Source of the DNA: Schizochytrium sp. TIO01
Lineage: Eukaryota; Sar; Bigyra; Thraustochytrida; Thraustochytriidae
NCBI GenBank assembly: GCA_004764695.1
Contig: SMSO01000032.1
Location: forward strand, 3,702,983 to 3,766,982
Reading direction: 5' to 3'
DNA length: 64,000 nt
Position 1 is the first letter of the stretch. Every line of letters starts with the position of its first letter. Both the position numbers and the translations under genes were made by a program. Under the pieces are notes generated by a model, which saw nothing but the letters and a program-made list of their open reading frames with translations, was not told where the DNA came from and did not search any database. Below, in pieces: positions 10,584-20,592 of the stretch.

Positions 10584-13500
10584 ATGAGTGCACTGCGAGA
10601 AACCCAAGAGCCTGAGATGGCCACAATTCCAAGAGAAAAGGTCACCATCGATTATCCAGAACATATCCTCGGTGAAGGCAGCTTTGGACAAGTCCTATCA
10701 GGTGTGCTGCAAGGGGAAGATGGTGAGAATATATCAGTTGCTATTAAGAGAGTTCGTCAAAAACGTGATCAACTTCAATTTGCTGAGCAAAATGCATTGA
10801 TTGAAGAGGCCCAAAGTTGGCATGGGTTAAATCACAAAAACATCGTCTGCCTGCTTGGGACATGCATCATTCAGAACCGGTTTCATTTGGTCATGGACAA
10901 GTGCGACTTATCTCTAGATAAGTTACTGTATGAAACTAAACCGAGTGGCACATGCACTATCCTTGGACTAGATGATAAAGAGGCCATTTTGCTCGGTGTC
11001 ATACGAGGGCTCTGCTATCTCCATAGTCAAAATGTAATTCATCGTGATCTGAAACCTGCCAATGTGCTCCTCAGTCAAGACCTGGGCCTGATAAAGCTCG
11101 CAGACTTTCGTCTTGCAGTCAGGACAAGCCCGAATGCAACTTTGGCAGAGACTATTTCTGTGGCTGGAACCCCTGTGTACATGGCTCCAGAAGTACTTCA
11201 AGCTCCTGCTCGTTGGACAACAAAGGCAGACATATATTCTCTAGGCGTGATCATGTGGGAGATATACCACGAGGAGACGCCATACGGGCGTTCCTTGCAT
11301 CATTTAGAAGCGCTTAAAAACAGGGTTCTCGCAGGCGAGCGTCCTGTAATATCTGATCAAGTACCTGTCAAACTCTGGATAGTCCGCACCATGGAATCTT
11401 GTTGGGACGAGGACCCTGCAAACAGACCAGCTGCTGAGGAGGCTCTAACGAGGTTGCAGTCTTCAGGTGCTGAACGCCGATCGAGCCTCCTCATTCGTGG
11501 ACTTGTGACTGCATTTATACAGAGAAACCACCGCACACCTGCAAAACAAAATGTGAATGTCGAAACGGTGCGGAGTCTAGTTCGAGACCTGTCTGATCGA
11601 GGCGAGAGGAGTGATCTGTTACGAACACTACAAATCTTGCACAATGCTTTGGAAGCTGAATTCAAAACTGCTGAGACCGCAGATGGTCATGATGACCTGA
11701 GGAGAGCTGTTCGTGAACGGGATATTCTTGTTCATTTGCAGAGAATCGTAAAGGAAGAGGAACACGATGCCGACGTGGTTTCTGAAGCACTTTGGATCTT
11801 TCATTTCGCCTTTCATCGTGAAGCTACCTGTGAGTATACTAAGGCTGCAATGAAGACCTATGGTCTAGGTCCTGTACTAATTAGTATTATGCAAGAGCAA
11901 GCGAGCGAATCAGAAGTGCAGGCTGCAGCATGTGCTTGTGTCAGAACCCTCGCGTACAGAAACACAGAAAGCGCGATTACTCTAGCAATAGATTTAAATG
12001 TGGGCGCAAAGATTGTGGCCGCCACACGCGCGCATCGAACGAATGCAGACGTGCAAAAAGAAGCATGTGCGGCATTGCAAGATCTTGCTTCAAATGATCG
12101 CAACAGAGACATCCTGGGACAAGATTTGAATGTGGGCGCAGAGATTGTGGCCGCCATGAGCACACATCGAACCAATGCAATCGTGCAAGAAAAAGCATGT
12201 GGAGCATTGATGAAACTTGCTCTCAACACTCGCAACAAAGAGATCCTGGGACATGATTTGAATGTGGGCGCAGAGATTGTGGCCGCCATGAGCGCACATC
12301 GAATGAATGCAGGCGTGCAAGAAAAAGCATGTGGGGCATTGAGGAGGCTTGCTCTCAACACTCGCAACCAAGAGATCCTGGGACATGATTTGAATGTGGG
12401 CGCAGAGATTGTGGCCGCCATGAGCACACATCGAATGAATGCAGGCGTGCAAGAAAAATCATGTGGGGCATTGAGGAATCTTTCTGTGAACACTCGCAAC
12501 AAAGAGATCCTTGGCCAAGATTTGAATGTGGGCGCAGAGATTGTGGCCGCCATGAGCGCACATGGAGCAAATGCAGGCGTGCAAGAAAAAGCATGTGGGG
12601 TACTCAGGAATCTTGCTTTAAATGATCGCAACGCAGAGATCCTTGGCCAAGATTTGAATGTGGGCGCAGAGATTGTGGCCGCCATGAGCGCACATGGAGC
12701 AAATGCAGGCGTGCAAGAAAAAGCATGTGGGGCATTAAGGAATCTTGCTTCAAATGATCGCAACGCAGAGATCCTTGGCCAAGATTTGAATGTGGGCGCA
12801 GAGATTGTGGCCGCCATGAGCACACATCGAACGAATGTTGACGTGCAAGAGCAAGCATGTGGGGCATTGAGGAATCTTGCTTCAAATGATCGCAACGCAG
12901 AGATCCTTGGCCAAGATTTGAATGTGGGCGCAGAGATTGTGGCCGCCATGAGCACACATCGAACGAATGTTGACGTGCAAGAGCAAGCATGTGGGGCATT
13001 GAGGAATCTTGCTTCAAATGATCGCAACGCAGAGATCCTTGGCCAAGATTTGAATGTGGGCGCAGAGATTGTGGCCGCCATGAGCGCACATGGAGCAAAT
13101 GCAGGCGTGCAAGAAAAAGCATGTGGGGCATTGAGGAGGCTTGCTCTCAACACTCGCAACGCAGAGATCCTGGGCCAAGATTTGAATGTGGGCACAGAGA
13201 TTGTGGCTGCCATGAGCGCACATCGAACGAATGCAGACGTGCAAGAACAAGCATGTGCGGCATTGACGAATCTTTCTGTCAACAATCGCAACGCAGAGAT
13301 CCTGGGCCAAGATTTGAATGTTGGCCCAGAGATTGTGGCCGCCATGAGCACACATCGAACGAATGCAGGCGTGCAAGAACAAGCATGTTGGGCATTGTCG
13401 GATCTTACCTACAATAATGATCGCAACGCAGAGATCCTTGGCCAAGATTTGAGTGTGGGCGCAGAGATTGTGGCTGCCATGAGCGCACATCGAACGAATG

Positions 13501-15560
13501 CAGGCGTGCAAGAACAAGCATGTGGGGCATTGACGAATCTTTCTGTCAACACTCGCAACAAAGAGATCCTTGGCCAAGATTTGAGTGTTGGCGCAGAGAT
13601 TGTGGCTGCCATGAGCGCACATCGAACGAATGCAGACGTGCAAGAAAACGCATGTGGGGCATTGTGGAATCTTGCTTCAAATGATCGCAACGCAGAGATC
13701 CTGGGCCAAGATTTGAATGTGGGCGCAGAGATTGTGGCCGCCATGAGCGCACATGGAGCAAATGCAGGCGTGCAAGAAAAAGCATGTGGGGCACTCAGGA
13801 ATCTTGCTTTAAATGATCGCAACGCAGAGATCCTGGGCCAAGATTTGAATGTGGGCGCAGAGATTGTGGCCGCCATGAGCACACATCGAACGAATGTTGA
13901 CGTGCAAGAGCAAGCATGTCGGGCATTGTGGAATCTTTCTGTCAACACTCGCAACGCAGAGATCCTTGGCCAAGATTTGAATGTGGCCGCAGAGGTTGTG
14001 GCCGCCATGAGCACACATCGAACGAATGTAGGCGTGCAAGAACAAGCATGTGGGGCATTGTTTAATCTTGCTTCCAATGATCGCAACAAAGAGATCCTGG
14101 GCCAAGATTTGAATGTGGGCGCAGAAATTGTGGCCGCCATGAGCACGCATCGAACGAATGCAGACGTGCAAGAAAGAGCATGTTGGGTATTGTGGAATCT
14201 TGCTCTCAACAATCGCAACAAAGAGATCCTGGGCCAAGATTTGAATGCGGGCCCAGAGATTGTGGCCGCCATGTGCGCGCATCCAACGAATGCAGACGTG
14301 CAAGTAAACGCATGTGGGGCATTGCGGAATCTTGCTTTAAATGATCGCAACTGTAAGGTCTTGGGCCAAGATTTGAATGTGGGCGCAAAGATTGTGGCCA
14401 CCATGCGCGCGCATCTAGCGAGTGCAGACGTGCAAAAACAAGCATGTAGTGCACTAAGTAAGCTGACTTCAAATGATCGCAACTGTGAAATCTTTGGACA
14501 AGATTTGCATGTGGGCCCAGAGATTGTGGCCGCCATGTGTGCGCATCTAACGAATGCAGACGTGCAAAAAGAAGCATGTGGGGTATTGTGCAATCTTACT
14601 GTCAATAACAATCGCAACAAAGAGATCCTGGGCCAAGATTTGAATGTGGGCGCAGAGATTGTGGCGGCCATGCGTGCACACCTAACGAATGCAGACGTGC
14701 AAGAGCAAGCATGTGCGGCATTGTGGAGTCTTTCTTTCAACAATTTCAACTATGAGATATTGGGACAAGACTTGAATGTGGGCGTAGAGATTGTGGCCGC
14801 CATGCGCGCACATCGAACTAATGCAGGCGTGCAAGAGCAAGCATGTGCGGCATTGTGGAGTCTTTCTCTTGATAACAATCGCAACTGTGAGATCTTGGGA
14901 CAGGGTTTGAATGTGGGCACAGAGATTGCGGCGGCCATGTGTGCGCATCTAACGAATGCAGACGTGCAAAAAAGAGCATGTGTCGCATTGTGGAGTCTTG
15001 CTCGCAACAATCGCAACTGTGAGATCTTGGGACAAGGTTTAAATGTGGGCGCAGATATTGCGGCGGCCATGCGCACGCATCTAACGAATGCAGATGTGCA
15101 AAATCAAGCATGTAGGGTACTAAGTAAGCTTGCTTCAAATGATCGTAACTGTGAGATCTTGGGACAAGATTTGCATGTGGGCCCAGAGATTGTGGCCGCC
15201 ATGTGCGCGCATTTAACGAATGCAGATGTGCAAGAAAATGCATGTAGGGCATTAAGTAAGCTTGCTTCAAATGATCGCAACTGTGAGATCCTGGGACAAG
15301 ATTTGAATGTGAGTGCAGAGATTGTGGCGGCCATGCGGGCGCATCTAACGAATGCAGACGTGCAAAAGGAAGCATGTGGGGCATTGTGGGGTCTTGCTCG
15401 CAATAATCGCAACAAAGAGCTTATGGGACAAGATTTGAATGTGGGCGCAGAGATTATGGTGGCCATGCGCGCGCATCTAACGAATGCAAGCGTGCAAATA
15501 CAAGGATCTGGGGCATTGTGGAGTCTTACTTCAAATGATCGCAACTGTGAGATTATGTGA
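10584..15560 (+). CDS. Protein kinase fused to tandem ARM-like repeats, truncated by stop
   Basis: A 1658-residue reading frame counted from the ATG at 10584. The kinase domain spans about residues 15-310: glycine loop GEGSFGQV at 30-37, VAIK lysine at 55, HRDLKPANV from 153, DFR (not DFG) at 174-176, APE at 201-203 and DIYSLGVIMWE. The style is TKL/NEK-like Ser/Thr kinase. From 11991 onward come 27 complete 44- or 45-residue repeats with the consensus DLNVGAEIVAAM..H..NA.VQE.ACGAL.NL..N.RN.EILGQ, resembling armadillo/HEAT helices. The frame ends at a TGA, followed immediately by TAA, where other repeats read Gly-Gln. The same frame then continues for 73 codons to a natural-looking end. The start is uncertain because an upstream exon is possible. 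Function is inferred as a signalling scaffold kinase; the substrate is unknown. Confidence 0.88.
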   Translation: MSALRETQEPEMATIPREKVTIDYPEHILGEGSFGQVLSGVLQGEDGENISVAIKRVRQKRDQLQFAEQNALIEEAQSWHGLNHKNIVCLLGTCIIQNRFHLVMDKCDLSLDKLLYETKPSGTCTILGLDDKEAILLGVIRGLCYLHSQNVIHRDLKPANVLLSQDLGLIKLADFRLAVRTSPNATLAETISVAGTPVYMAPEVLQAPARWTTKADIYSLGVIMWEIYHEETPYGRSLHHLEALKNRVLAGERPVISDQVPVKLWIVRTMESCWDEDPANRPAAEEALTRLQSSGAERRSSLLIRGLVTAFIQRNHRTPAKQNVNVETVRSLVRDLSDRGERSDLLRTLQILHNALEAEFKTAETADGHDDLRRAVRERDILVHLQRIVKEEEHDADVVSEALWIFHFAFHREATCEYTKAAMKTYGLGPVLISIMQEQASESEVQAAACACVRTLAYRNTESAITLAIDLNVGAKIVAATRAHRTNADVQKEACAALQDLASNDRNRDILGQDLNVGAEIVAAMSTHRTNAIVQEKACGALMKLALNTRNKEILGHDLNVGAEIVAAMSAHRMNAGVQEKACGALRRLALNTRNQEILGHDLNVGAEIVAAMSTHRMNAGVQEKSCGALRNLSVNTRNKEILGQDLNVGAEIVAAMSAHGANAGVQEKACGVLRNLALNDRNAEILGQDLNVGAEIVAAMSAHGANAGVQEKACGALRNLASNDRNAEILGQDLNVGAEIVAAMSTHRTNVDVQEQACGALRNLASNDRNAEILGQDLNVGAEIVAAMSTHRTNVDVQEQACGALRNLASNDRNAEILGQDLNVGAEIVAAMSAHGANAGVQEKACGALRRLALNTRNAEILGQDLNVGTEIVAAMSAHRTNADVQEQACAALTNLSVNNRNAEILGQDLNVGPEIVAAMSTHRTNAGVQEQACWALSDLTYNNDRNAEILGQDLSVGAEIVAAMSAHRTNAGVQEQACGALTNLSVNTRNKEILGQDLSVGAEIVAAMSAHRTNADVQENACGALWNLASNDRNAEILGQDLNVGAEIVAAMSAHGANAGVQEKACGALRNLALNDRNAEILGQDLNVGAEIVAAMSTHRTNVDVQEQACRALWNLSVNTRNAEILGQDLNVAAEVVAAMSTHRTNVGVQEQACGALFNLASNDRNKEILGQDLNVGAEIVAAMSTHRTNADVQERACWVLWNLALNNRNKEILGQDLNAGPEIVAAMCAHPTNADVQVNACGALRNLALNDRNCKVLGQDLNVGAKIVATMRAHLASADVQKQACSALSKLTSNDRNCEIFGQDLHVGPEIVAAMCAHLTNADVQKEACGVLCNLTVNNNRNKEILGQDLNVGAEIVAAMRAHLTNADVQEQACAALWSLSFNNFNYEILGQDLNVGVEIVAAMRAHRTNAGVQEQACAALWSLSLDNNRNCEILGQGLNVGTEIAAAMCAHLTNADVQKRACVALWSLARNNRNCEILGQGLNVGADIAAAMRTHLTNADVQNQACRVLSKLASNDRNCEILGQDLHVGPEIVAAMCAHLTNADVQENACRALSKLASNDRNCEILGQDLNVSAEIVAAMRAHLTNADVQKEACGALWGLARNNRNKELMGQDLNVGAEIMVAMRAHLTNASVQIQGSGALWSLTSNDRNCEIM

Positions 15561-15782
15561 TAAGATTTGAATGTGGGCGCAGAGATTGTGGCTGTCGTGC
15601 GTGCGCATCTAACGAGTGCACATGTGCAAGAAACTGCATGTGATACATTGCGTAATCTAGCTTGCAATCGTGAAGCCTTCCAGTTTCTTATCGATGCGGG
15701 TGCACGTGACGCTGTCTTGAACGCATATCGAAGATTTCCATCATCAAGAACTTGTCAGCGAGCTTTTGCAAAGCTACTTTAA
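11991..15782 (+). repeat. 28-copy coding tandem repeat, 132-bp unit
   Basis: Repeat starts fall at 11991, 12123, 12255 and so on every 132 bp, with three units of 135 bp (starting 13311, 14502 and 14769). The 28th starts at 15564 after the double stop. Units 7 (12783-12914) and 8 (12915-13046) are identical at nucleotide level. A two-unit block around 12651-12914 recurs almost unchanged at 13710-13973. Units 18-28 are more diverged and share an RAHLTNADVQ form instead of STHRTN. The regular spacing and identity show recent expansion by unequal crossing-over or slippage, mainly in the middle of the array. The minus strand is also open over much of the array, as a by-product of repetition. Confidence 0.95.
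15564..15782 (+). pseudogene. Detached C-terminal end of the ARM-repeat kinase
   Basis: Directly after TGA (15558-15560) and TAA (15561-15563), the same frame reads DLNVGAEIVAVVRAHL, a 28th repeat, then a non-repeat C-terminus ending in TCQRAFAKLL and a TAA at 15780. This is the expected natural end of the repeat protein. It has no ATG of its own in a suitable position, so it is either untranslated residue of a truncated gene or is reached by readthrough. The two stops each differ by one base from the Gly (GGA) and Gln (CAA) codons found at the same place in sister repeats. Confidence 0.7.
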
Positions 15783-17041
15783 GTGATAACAGATAAATGA
15801 AGTACGTTTGTATTTTTAGCTGTTTTTAGCTACCACCTTAGGGACAGCAAAACCAGGAGAAATGAATTGAAACAAGAAATGCCGTAGAGAGGTATTTTCG
15901 CTCGCTTTTCTGACTAATTAGCTGCCTATGAAATCTTGTCATCTATACCCAGTTGAACTTGCAAATTGAGATGGTCACGGTCAAGAAGGCAAGCTCCTTT
16001 GGGTAGAACACCTGTAAATGATCAAGAAACCAAATTAATCATAATTTACCTGCGAAAATTTAAAGGGATATATATTAGTTTTGAGATTCTGACACAATTG
16101 CGGGCTTGTTCGAACACTTATTGAAAACGCTGTATCAATCAACAATTGGTTTGATATAAGTTTCGACTTTTAATTTTCAGTATTTGTTTCCGCTACGTCT
16201 ATGGTCAAATTCAGAACTAAAATATGGTTTGGATAGTCCCATTCGTTGCATGATACTGTGACTGTGCTTTGGATGGAGAATAACCTTCACTATTGAGCGA
16301 AATGAGAACAGAACGTTTATGTCGAGTCCTTTCGTAGCAAAAGAAAAGAACATATTAAATGCGCATCAGAACAACAAAGGAAACACGTTAGACTGAAGGT
16401 GGTGAAGAACAAAACATGTAAGGAGTTAATACTTGGTAGGAGAGCTATTGTGTAATCAGAATGGAGCATCTACTCTAGCGGCGTTAGTGTTCCTTCGCAG
16501 TGAACCTAGTTCGTCTGTAGTATATACGTGTCTGGTCTATAGCTAGAACAGAACAGCTAAGGTAAACCCTTAAGAGTGATCGCAATCTCCTAACTGATAT
16601 ACTCTTATGGTAACTGCTAAGGGTGATTAGGTGATGAAAAGGGCATAAAGAAATAAATTGTTTTCAAGGCAAAGTAAAATAAAAAGAAAGCAAGACTCAG
16701 AACCTTTCCGCTGCACGCGTGAACTCGCCCTGCGTGGAAGAGAACCCGCGGGATCGCGGGACAGGAAAGCCTCAGGACGAGGCTAGTCGTAGCACTGGAC
16801 TTCAGATCAGGTTGCGAAGCCCAATTCTTTCTGACACGAGCGAGGCCCGAAAAGGAGCGCCGACGTGGCAGCAAACAGTTCACGAGTAGGACTGCTCTTG
16901 TGGGCTTCATTTTTAAGTAAATAACTCATATACGGGGAATAAAACCCAAGCGACGACGAAACGCGTTGCTTGTTTCGTGAGTGTTCGCAACATAAAGGCG
17001 ATTTCGGAGATCGTGCAGTGGAGAGAAAGTTAAAGGTTACC
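15783..17041. other. Spacer between kinase and phosphatase genes
   Basis: No gene is seen. The first kilobase is A/T-rich. The last 300 bp (16690-16980) are GC- and CpG-richer and probably hold the promoter and 5' UTR of the phosphatase gene. The reading frame of that gene is open upstream to about 16970 but lacks an ATG there. Confidence 0.5.
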
Positions 17042-19024
17042 ATGAGCTGGTCTTTCAAGAGCTTTGCGGACGTGAAGAGCTTCGCAGAATCGTCGACAAA
17101 GCTCAAGGTGCCGACCTTTGATGAGCTACGCAACACCGTATCCTCGAGTGTGCAGGCCGTAAATTCCAGTGTCCAAGAGGCGTACAAAGAAGTCAATGCA
17201 AATGTTTCTGCTGGTATGAATAGCAGCGGCAGTACAGGGCTCATGGGCAAGGTTCGCCAGGCGTTTGAACTCGACAGCTTGCATGCCGCTGTGCACCAGA
17301 GTAGTATGGATGAGGCAGACGAAATGCATTTTCCTGAGCTCGACCTAACATATATCACTGATCGTGTTATCATCATGGGGTTTCCTGCAGGCCCAAGACA
17401 TGGAAACTCTGCGAAAACTATCGCAGAGTTTTTGAACAAGCGTCATGGAAATGATTATATGGTGTGGAACATCAGTGAACGCAAGTATGACACAAGCTTT
17501 TACAAGGGCCAAGTCATGGAGTTCTCGTTTCCAGGCTACCCTGCACCACCCATCGGGATGCTCTTCAAACTTGTTATGGGTATGGAGTCTTGGCTGAAAT
17601 CAGACGATAAGAATGTCGTAGTAATCCATTGCATTACAGGCCGTGGACGCAGTGCTACTGTTGCAGCATGCCTTTTAGAATGGGTGGGGCGTGCCGCTTC
17701 ATCACGCGACGCTCTCAGTTTTGTTTGCAAGCGCCGTAAGACAACGCTGTCTCAGGCTGTTGTTCCTTCGCAATTTCGCTACATTGATATGTTCCATGAA
17801 ATTATGGACGGGATTCGGCCTCGCTACGAGCCACTTAACATGAAACGGTTCCGCGTAATTGGAATCCCGGATTTTATGTCCGCGGCAGACAAAGCCCGCT
17901 CTGACTTACCCTCAAATGGAGGTTGCAAGCCGTACCTTCAAGTATACAAGAATGGAAAATTGTTATTTACCACTGAGTGGGAGGATTCTCAAAAGGAAGG
18001 CGGTACCAAGGTCTACAACTATAAGGAGGACACTGAAATTGCAATGGATGTTGACTGTTTTGTCGACGGTGACATCCTGCTGCGACTGCGCCATATCGAC
18101 ACCACCACAGGCAGACATATCTCCATGTTTCGTTATGGATTTCACACCGGCTATGTACCGATGGGTGTTCTCGGAATTCCAAAGGAGGAATTAGATGGTG
18201 CTAGTGTCGACCCTCGCTTTGCCAAGGACTTTTCTATCGAAATTGAATTCGAGCCAACGCAAGACAAAACCGGTAAACAGACTACTGCTGATGCTATGTT
18301 TGATGCCACCATTTCCTCTAAAGCGTCCTTCTGGGATGAAATCGCACGAAAGAAGAAGCTAGCGAGAGAACGCACCCCATCAGAGCTGGACCGTTTGCTA
18401 GATGCCCCTCCCAAAAAACATGAACCTACTGATGCGTCTGATCCGACTAAAAAGCAAGCAGGATCACAGGGTGCAGCAGTAGGCGCTGGGGCTACATCGG
18501 CAGCTGCTGCTTCTAGCACCGCAGATGGCGAAACAAAAGCTCCTCGCCCAGAACCGGTTGTTGAGTTTAGTCTCCTTGATGACGAAGATGATGACTTTGA
18601 AGAGAACCCTCGCAAAAATCGTCTCGTTTCTAGTGATTCAACGTCAGCTCTCTTTAGCAGTCTTGTGGATCCGGTAGATGCCCCTTCTAATTCACATACA
18701 GTTACAGAGCAAGTAAGAGGGAACTCCTCTCCTTCACCTGAAGTACGCAGTAATGATTCCGTGACTGATGACAAAGAGGTTAAGCATGAGGCACGTGAGC
18801 TTCGCAAGGAAGACGAAGATTCTTCGGCAAAATCAAAAATGGCTGAAGATAAAGATGAAGATGTTGATGATCTAGCCGCGCTGGAACGCGATCTTGGCAT
18901 TGACGAGAGTGAAATGGACGATGAAAACGTATCACCAAAGAAATCTGCTTCCAAGTCAGCAGAAGGAGGGAATGATGACGACCCAGAGCTGGCCGAACTT
19001 GAGCAGTATCTGGAAGGTCTTTAA
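17042..19024 (+). CDS. PTEN/tensin-type phosphatase with C2 domain
   Basis: 660 residues from the ATG at 17042 (context ACCATGAGC). An N-terminal helical region of about 95 residues is followed by a phosphatase domain starting at DLTYITDRVIIMGFP. The P-loop is HCITGRGRS with catalytic Cys197 and Arg203 present, so the Cx5R signature is intact, unlike the dead auxilin/GAK domains. The segment aligned with the general-acid loop reads FSFPGYPAPP and lacks an obvious Asp. A C2-like beta domain follows (about residues 265-405, PYLQVYKNGKLL to FSIEIEFEP), then a long acidic disordered tail with two short related motifs (DLAALERDLG and ELAELEQYLEGL). Likely acts on a phosphoinositide or phosphoprotein at membranes. 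An AATAAA at 19071 follows the stop. Confidence 0.88.
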   Translation: MSWSFKSFADVKSFAESSTKLKVPTFDELRNTVSSSVQAVNSSVQEAYKEVNANVSAGMNSSGSTGLMGKVRQAFELDSLHAAVHQSSMDEADEMHFPELDLTYITDRVIIMGFPAGPRHGNSAKTIAEFLNKRHGNDYMVWNISERKYDTSFYKGQVMEFSFPGYPAPPIGMLFKLVMGMESWLKSDDKNVVVIHCITGRGRSATVAACLLEWVGRAASSRDALSFVCKRRKTTLSQAVVPSQFRYIDMFHEIMDGIRPRYEPLNMKRFRVIGIPDFMSAADKARSDLPSNGGCKPYLQVYKNGKLLFTTEWEDSQKEGGTKVYNYKEDTEIAMDVDCFVDGDILLRLRHIDTTTGRHISMFRYGFHTGYVPMGVLGIPKEELDGASVDPRFAKDFSIEIEFEPTQDKTGKQTTADAMFDATISSKASFWDEIARKKKLARERTPSELDRLLDAPPKKHEPTDASDPTKKQAGSQGAAVGAGATSAAAASSTADGETKAPRPEPVVEFSLLDDEDDDFEENPRKNRLVSSDSTSALFSSLVDPVDAPSNSHTVTEQVRGNSSPSPEVRSNDSVTDDKEVKHEARELRKEDEDSSAKSKMAEDKDEDVDDLAALERDLGIDESEMDDENVSPKKSASKSAEGGNDDDPELAELEQYLEGL

Positions 19025-20331
19025 TGGCTTTGTGTTGACACACGGCATTCCCATCCTAGTGTATGTGCTGAATAAACTCTTTTCTGGTTGCTCAATTATA
19101 CACCCAACATGAAATCATGGTACTTACTAATATCATCTTAAGGGCATTCTTGAGGGCTTATTTAAAATCCCCGAGTGTCTACTTCGTTACTGAATCTAGT
19201 AAATGAAAAATTGAAACTGTGGATTAATTTGTAAACTTGCGTATGAACTTCTAGATCCCCATATTCGTCCATGAGAAATTTCACACTACTCTTCAAAGAA
19301 TTCCCAGTCAAAGCATTGTTATGCTATTGTCTGAATCACATGTCTCCAGGATTGAATCGCGTTAGAAAGGTTCTCAAGGACATTGATGGTATTAAGGTGT
19401 GCTTCTATTTTGCCTCCCAGGCGAAGCGCACGAGCCTTCTCTAATAGTTCTTCTTTTTAAAGAAATAACAAATTAACTCTTATGCATTTGGTTTCGAAGA
19501 AGCTTTTACACACTCTAGAAACATAGGAATCTCGTTGCGCGTACTCTTTTATGCTTGTTGAATTGTCACGAATGAGCAAGTTAGGATCCTCCAGATGGAC
19601 CTACCCCTCATTGGTCGCAATAGCATCCAATATTTGAAAAGAAAAATAGAAAATTAAAAAAATGATTTTTTCTATCAAATTGAGAATGTCTTGTTCTGCG
19701 AGAGCACATTTTGCGAAAGGGTTGATCTCATTCATAAACATTATGGTAGGTAATATTGTTTGTACATAGAACATTATTTATGCCATAGCGTCGCCGAGGT
19801 GGTCTTTCTGAACTGGCTGGTAAATTGTGCAAAAGCTTTGAAGTAATTCCCACGACTTGTTAGCGCCTTTCAACTTTAGATTGTGGCATTTTAATTATAT
19901 GCATGCATGGAACGTGATGAAATCAATTGGACAAAAGATGATCTTTTTCTTGCTCCGAATCTTTGCTATAGGAAAACATGAAGAAGATTTTCAATGTCTT
20001 GGTGAGTGTACTCGCAATGGGTTGCGCGCCGATGATGACTTGAGTTACTTTTTGAAACCATGGTCGAAGCATTTCTATATAATGAAAGGTCATTTAGGAA
20101 GTTCAACAAACAAAGTAGAACGAAGTAGTTTCTGCTGGATGTGGAGTCTAAGACAGGAATCCATTGGAATTTTCTTTCAAACTTAAATTAGTCATTCGCC
20201 GCTGATGGCCCTCAAGCAAGTTCGGGACGTTGGTACCGTGAGAATGTCAATCAATTTTCGCGTCAATAGAGGACGTCGAACCTTGAGAATGTTTGGACGC
20301 AAAGACTCACAGGCGAACTCTGTTACGAAAG

Positions 20332-20387
20332 GCGGGCTATGAATAACCCGCGACTCAAAGACATGGTCGTTTCAATCATGTCTTTGA
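20332..20387. repeat. Two adjacent perfect inverted repeats
   Basis: GCGGG (20332-20336) pairs with CCCGC (20347-20351), leaving a 10-nt loop. Immediately afterwards TCAAAGACATG (20355-20365) pairs with CATGTCTTTGA (20377-20387), leaving an 11-nt loop. Two consecutive hairpins with similar loops in non-coding DNA could be a structured RNA, a terminator-like element or a transposon remnant. None of these is proven. Confidence 0.6.
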
Positions 20388-20592
20388 ATAGGTAGTGCAA
20401 GAAAAAGCATCTGGCTGAATATCACGATCGGCTACGTGTCTGCATTTGAGATTAGGATATTGGAAAACCTCAGATGCCCCAAGCTTATTGTGAATGGTTC
20501 CGCACTCATTGCATGTTTTGAGGTGTAACTCTCTTGGCAAATAGCAAGTTTGCACGAAAGGAAAAGTTCAGCCTTGTAAATGAGAAACTAAA

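Noticed and set aside
11858-14749. Long open frames on the minus strand opposite the ARM repeats (about 450-500 codons each)
   Set aside because: They follow the 132-bp period of the plus-strand repeats; once one unit lacks a stop on the reverse strand, all similar units do. The predicted proteins have no independent features.
15546-15563. An 18-nt GTGAGA...TAAG segment that would excise both stops in the kinase gene like a micro-intron
   Set aside because: 18 nt is too short for a normal spliceosomal intron, and removal would also delete the conserved repeat residues at that place; point mutations of GGA and CAA explain the stops more simply.
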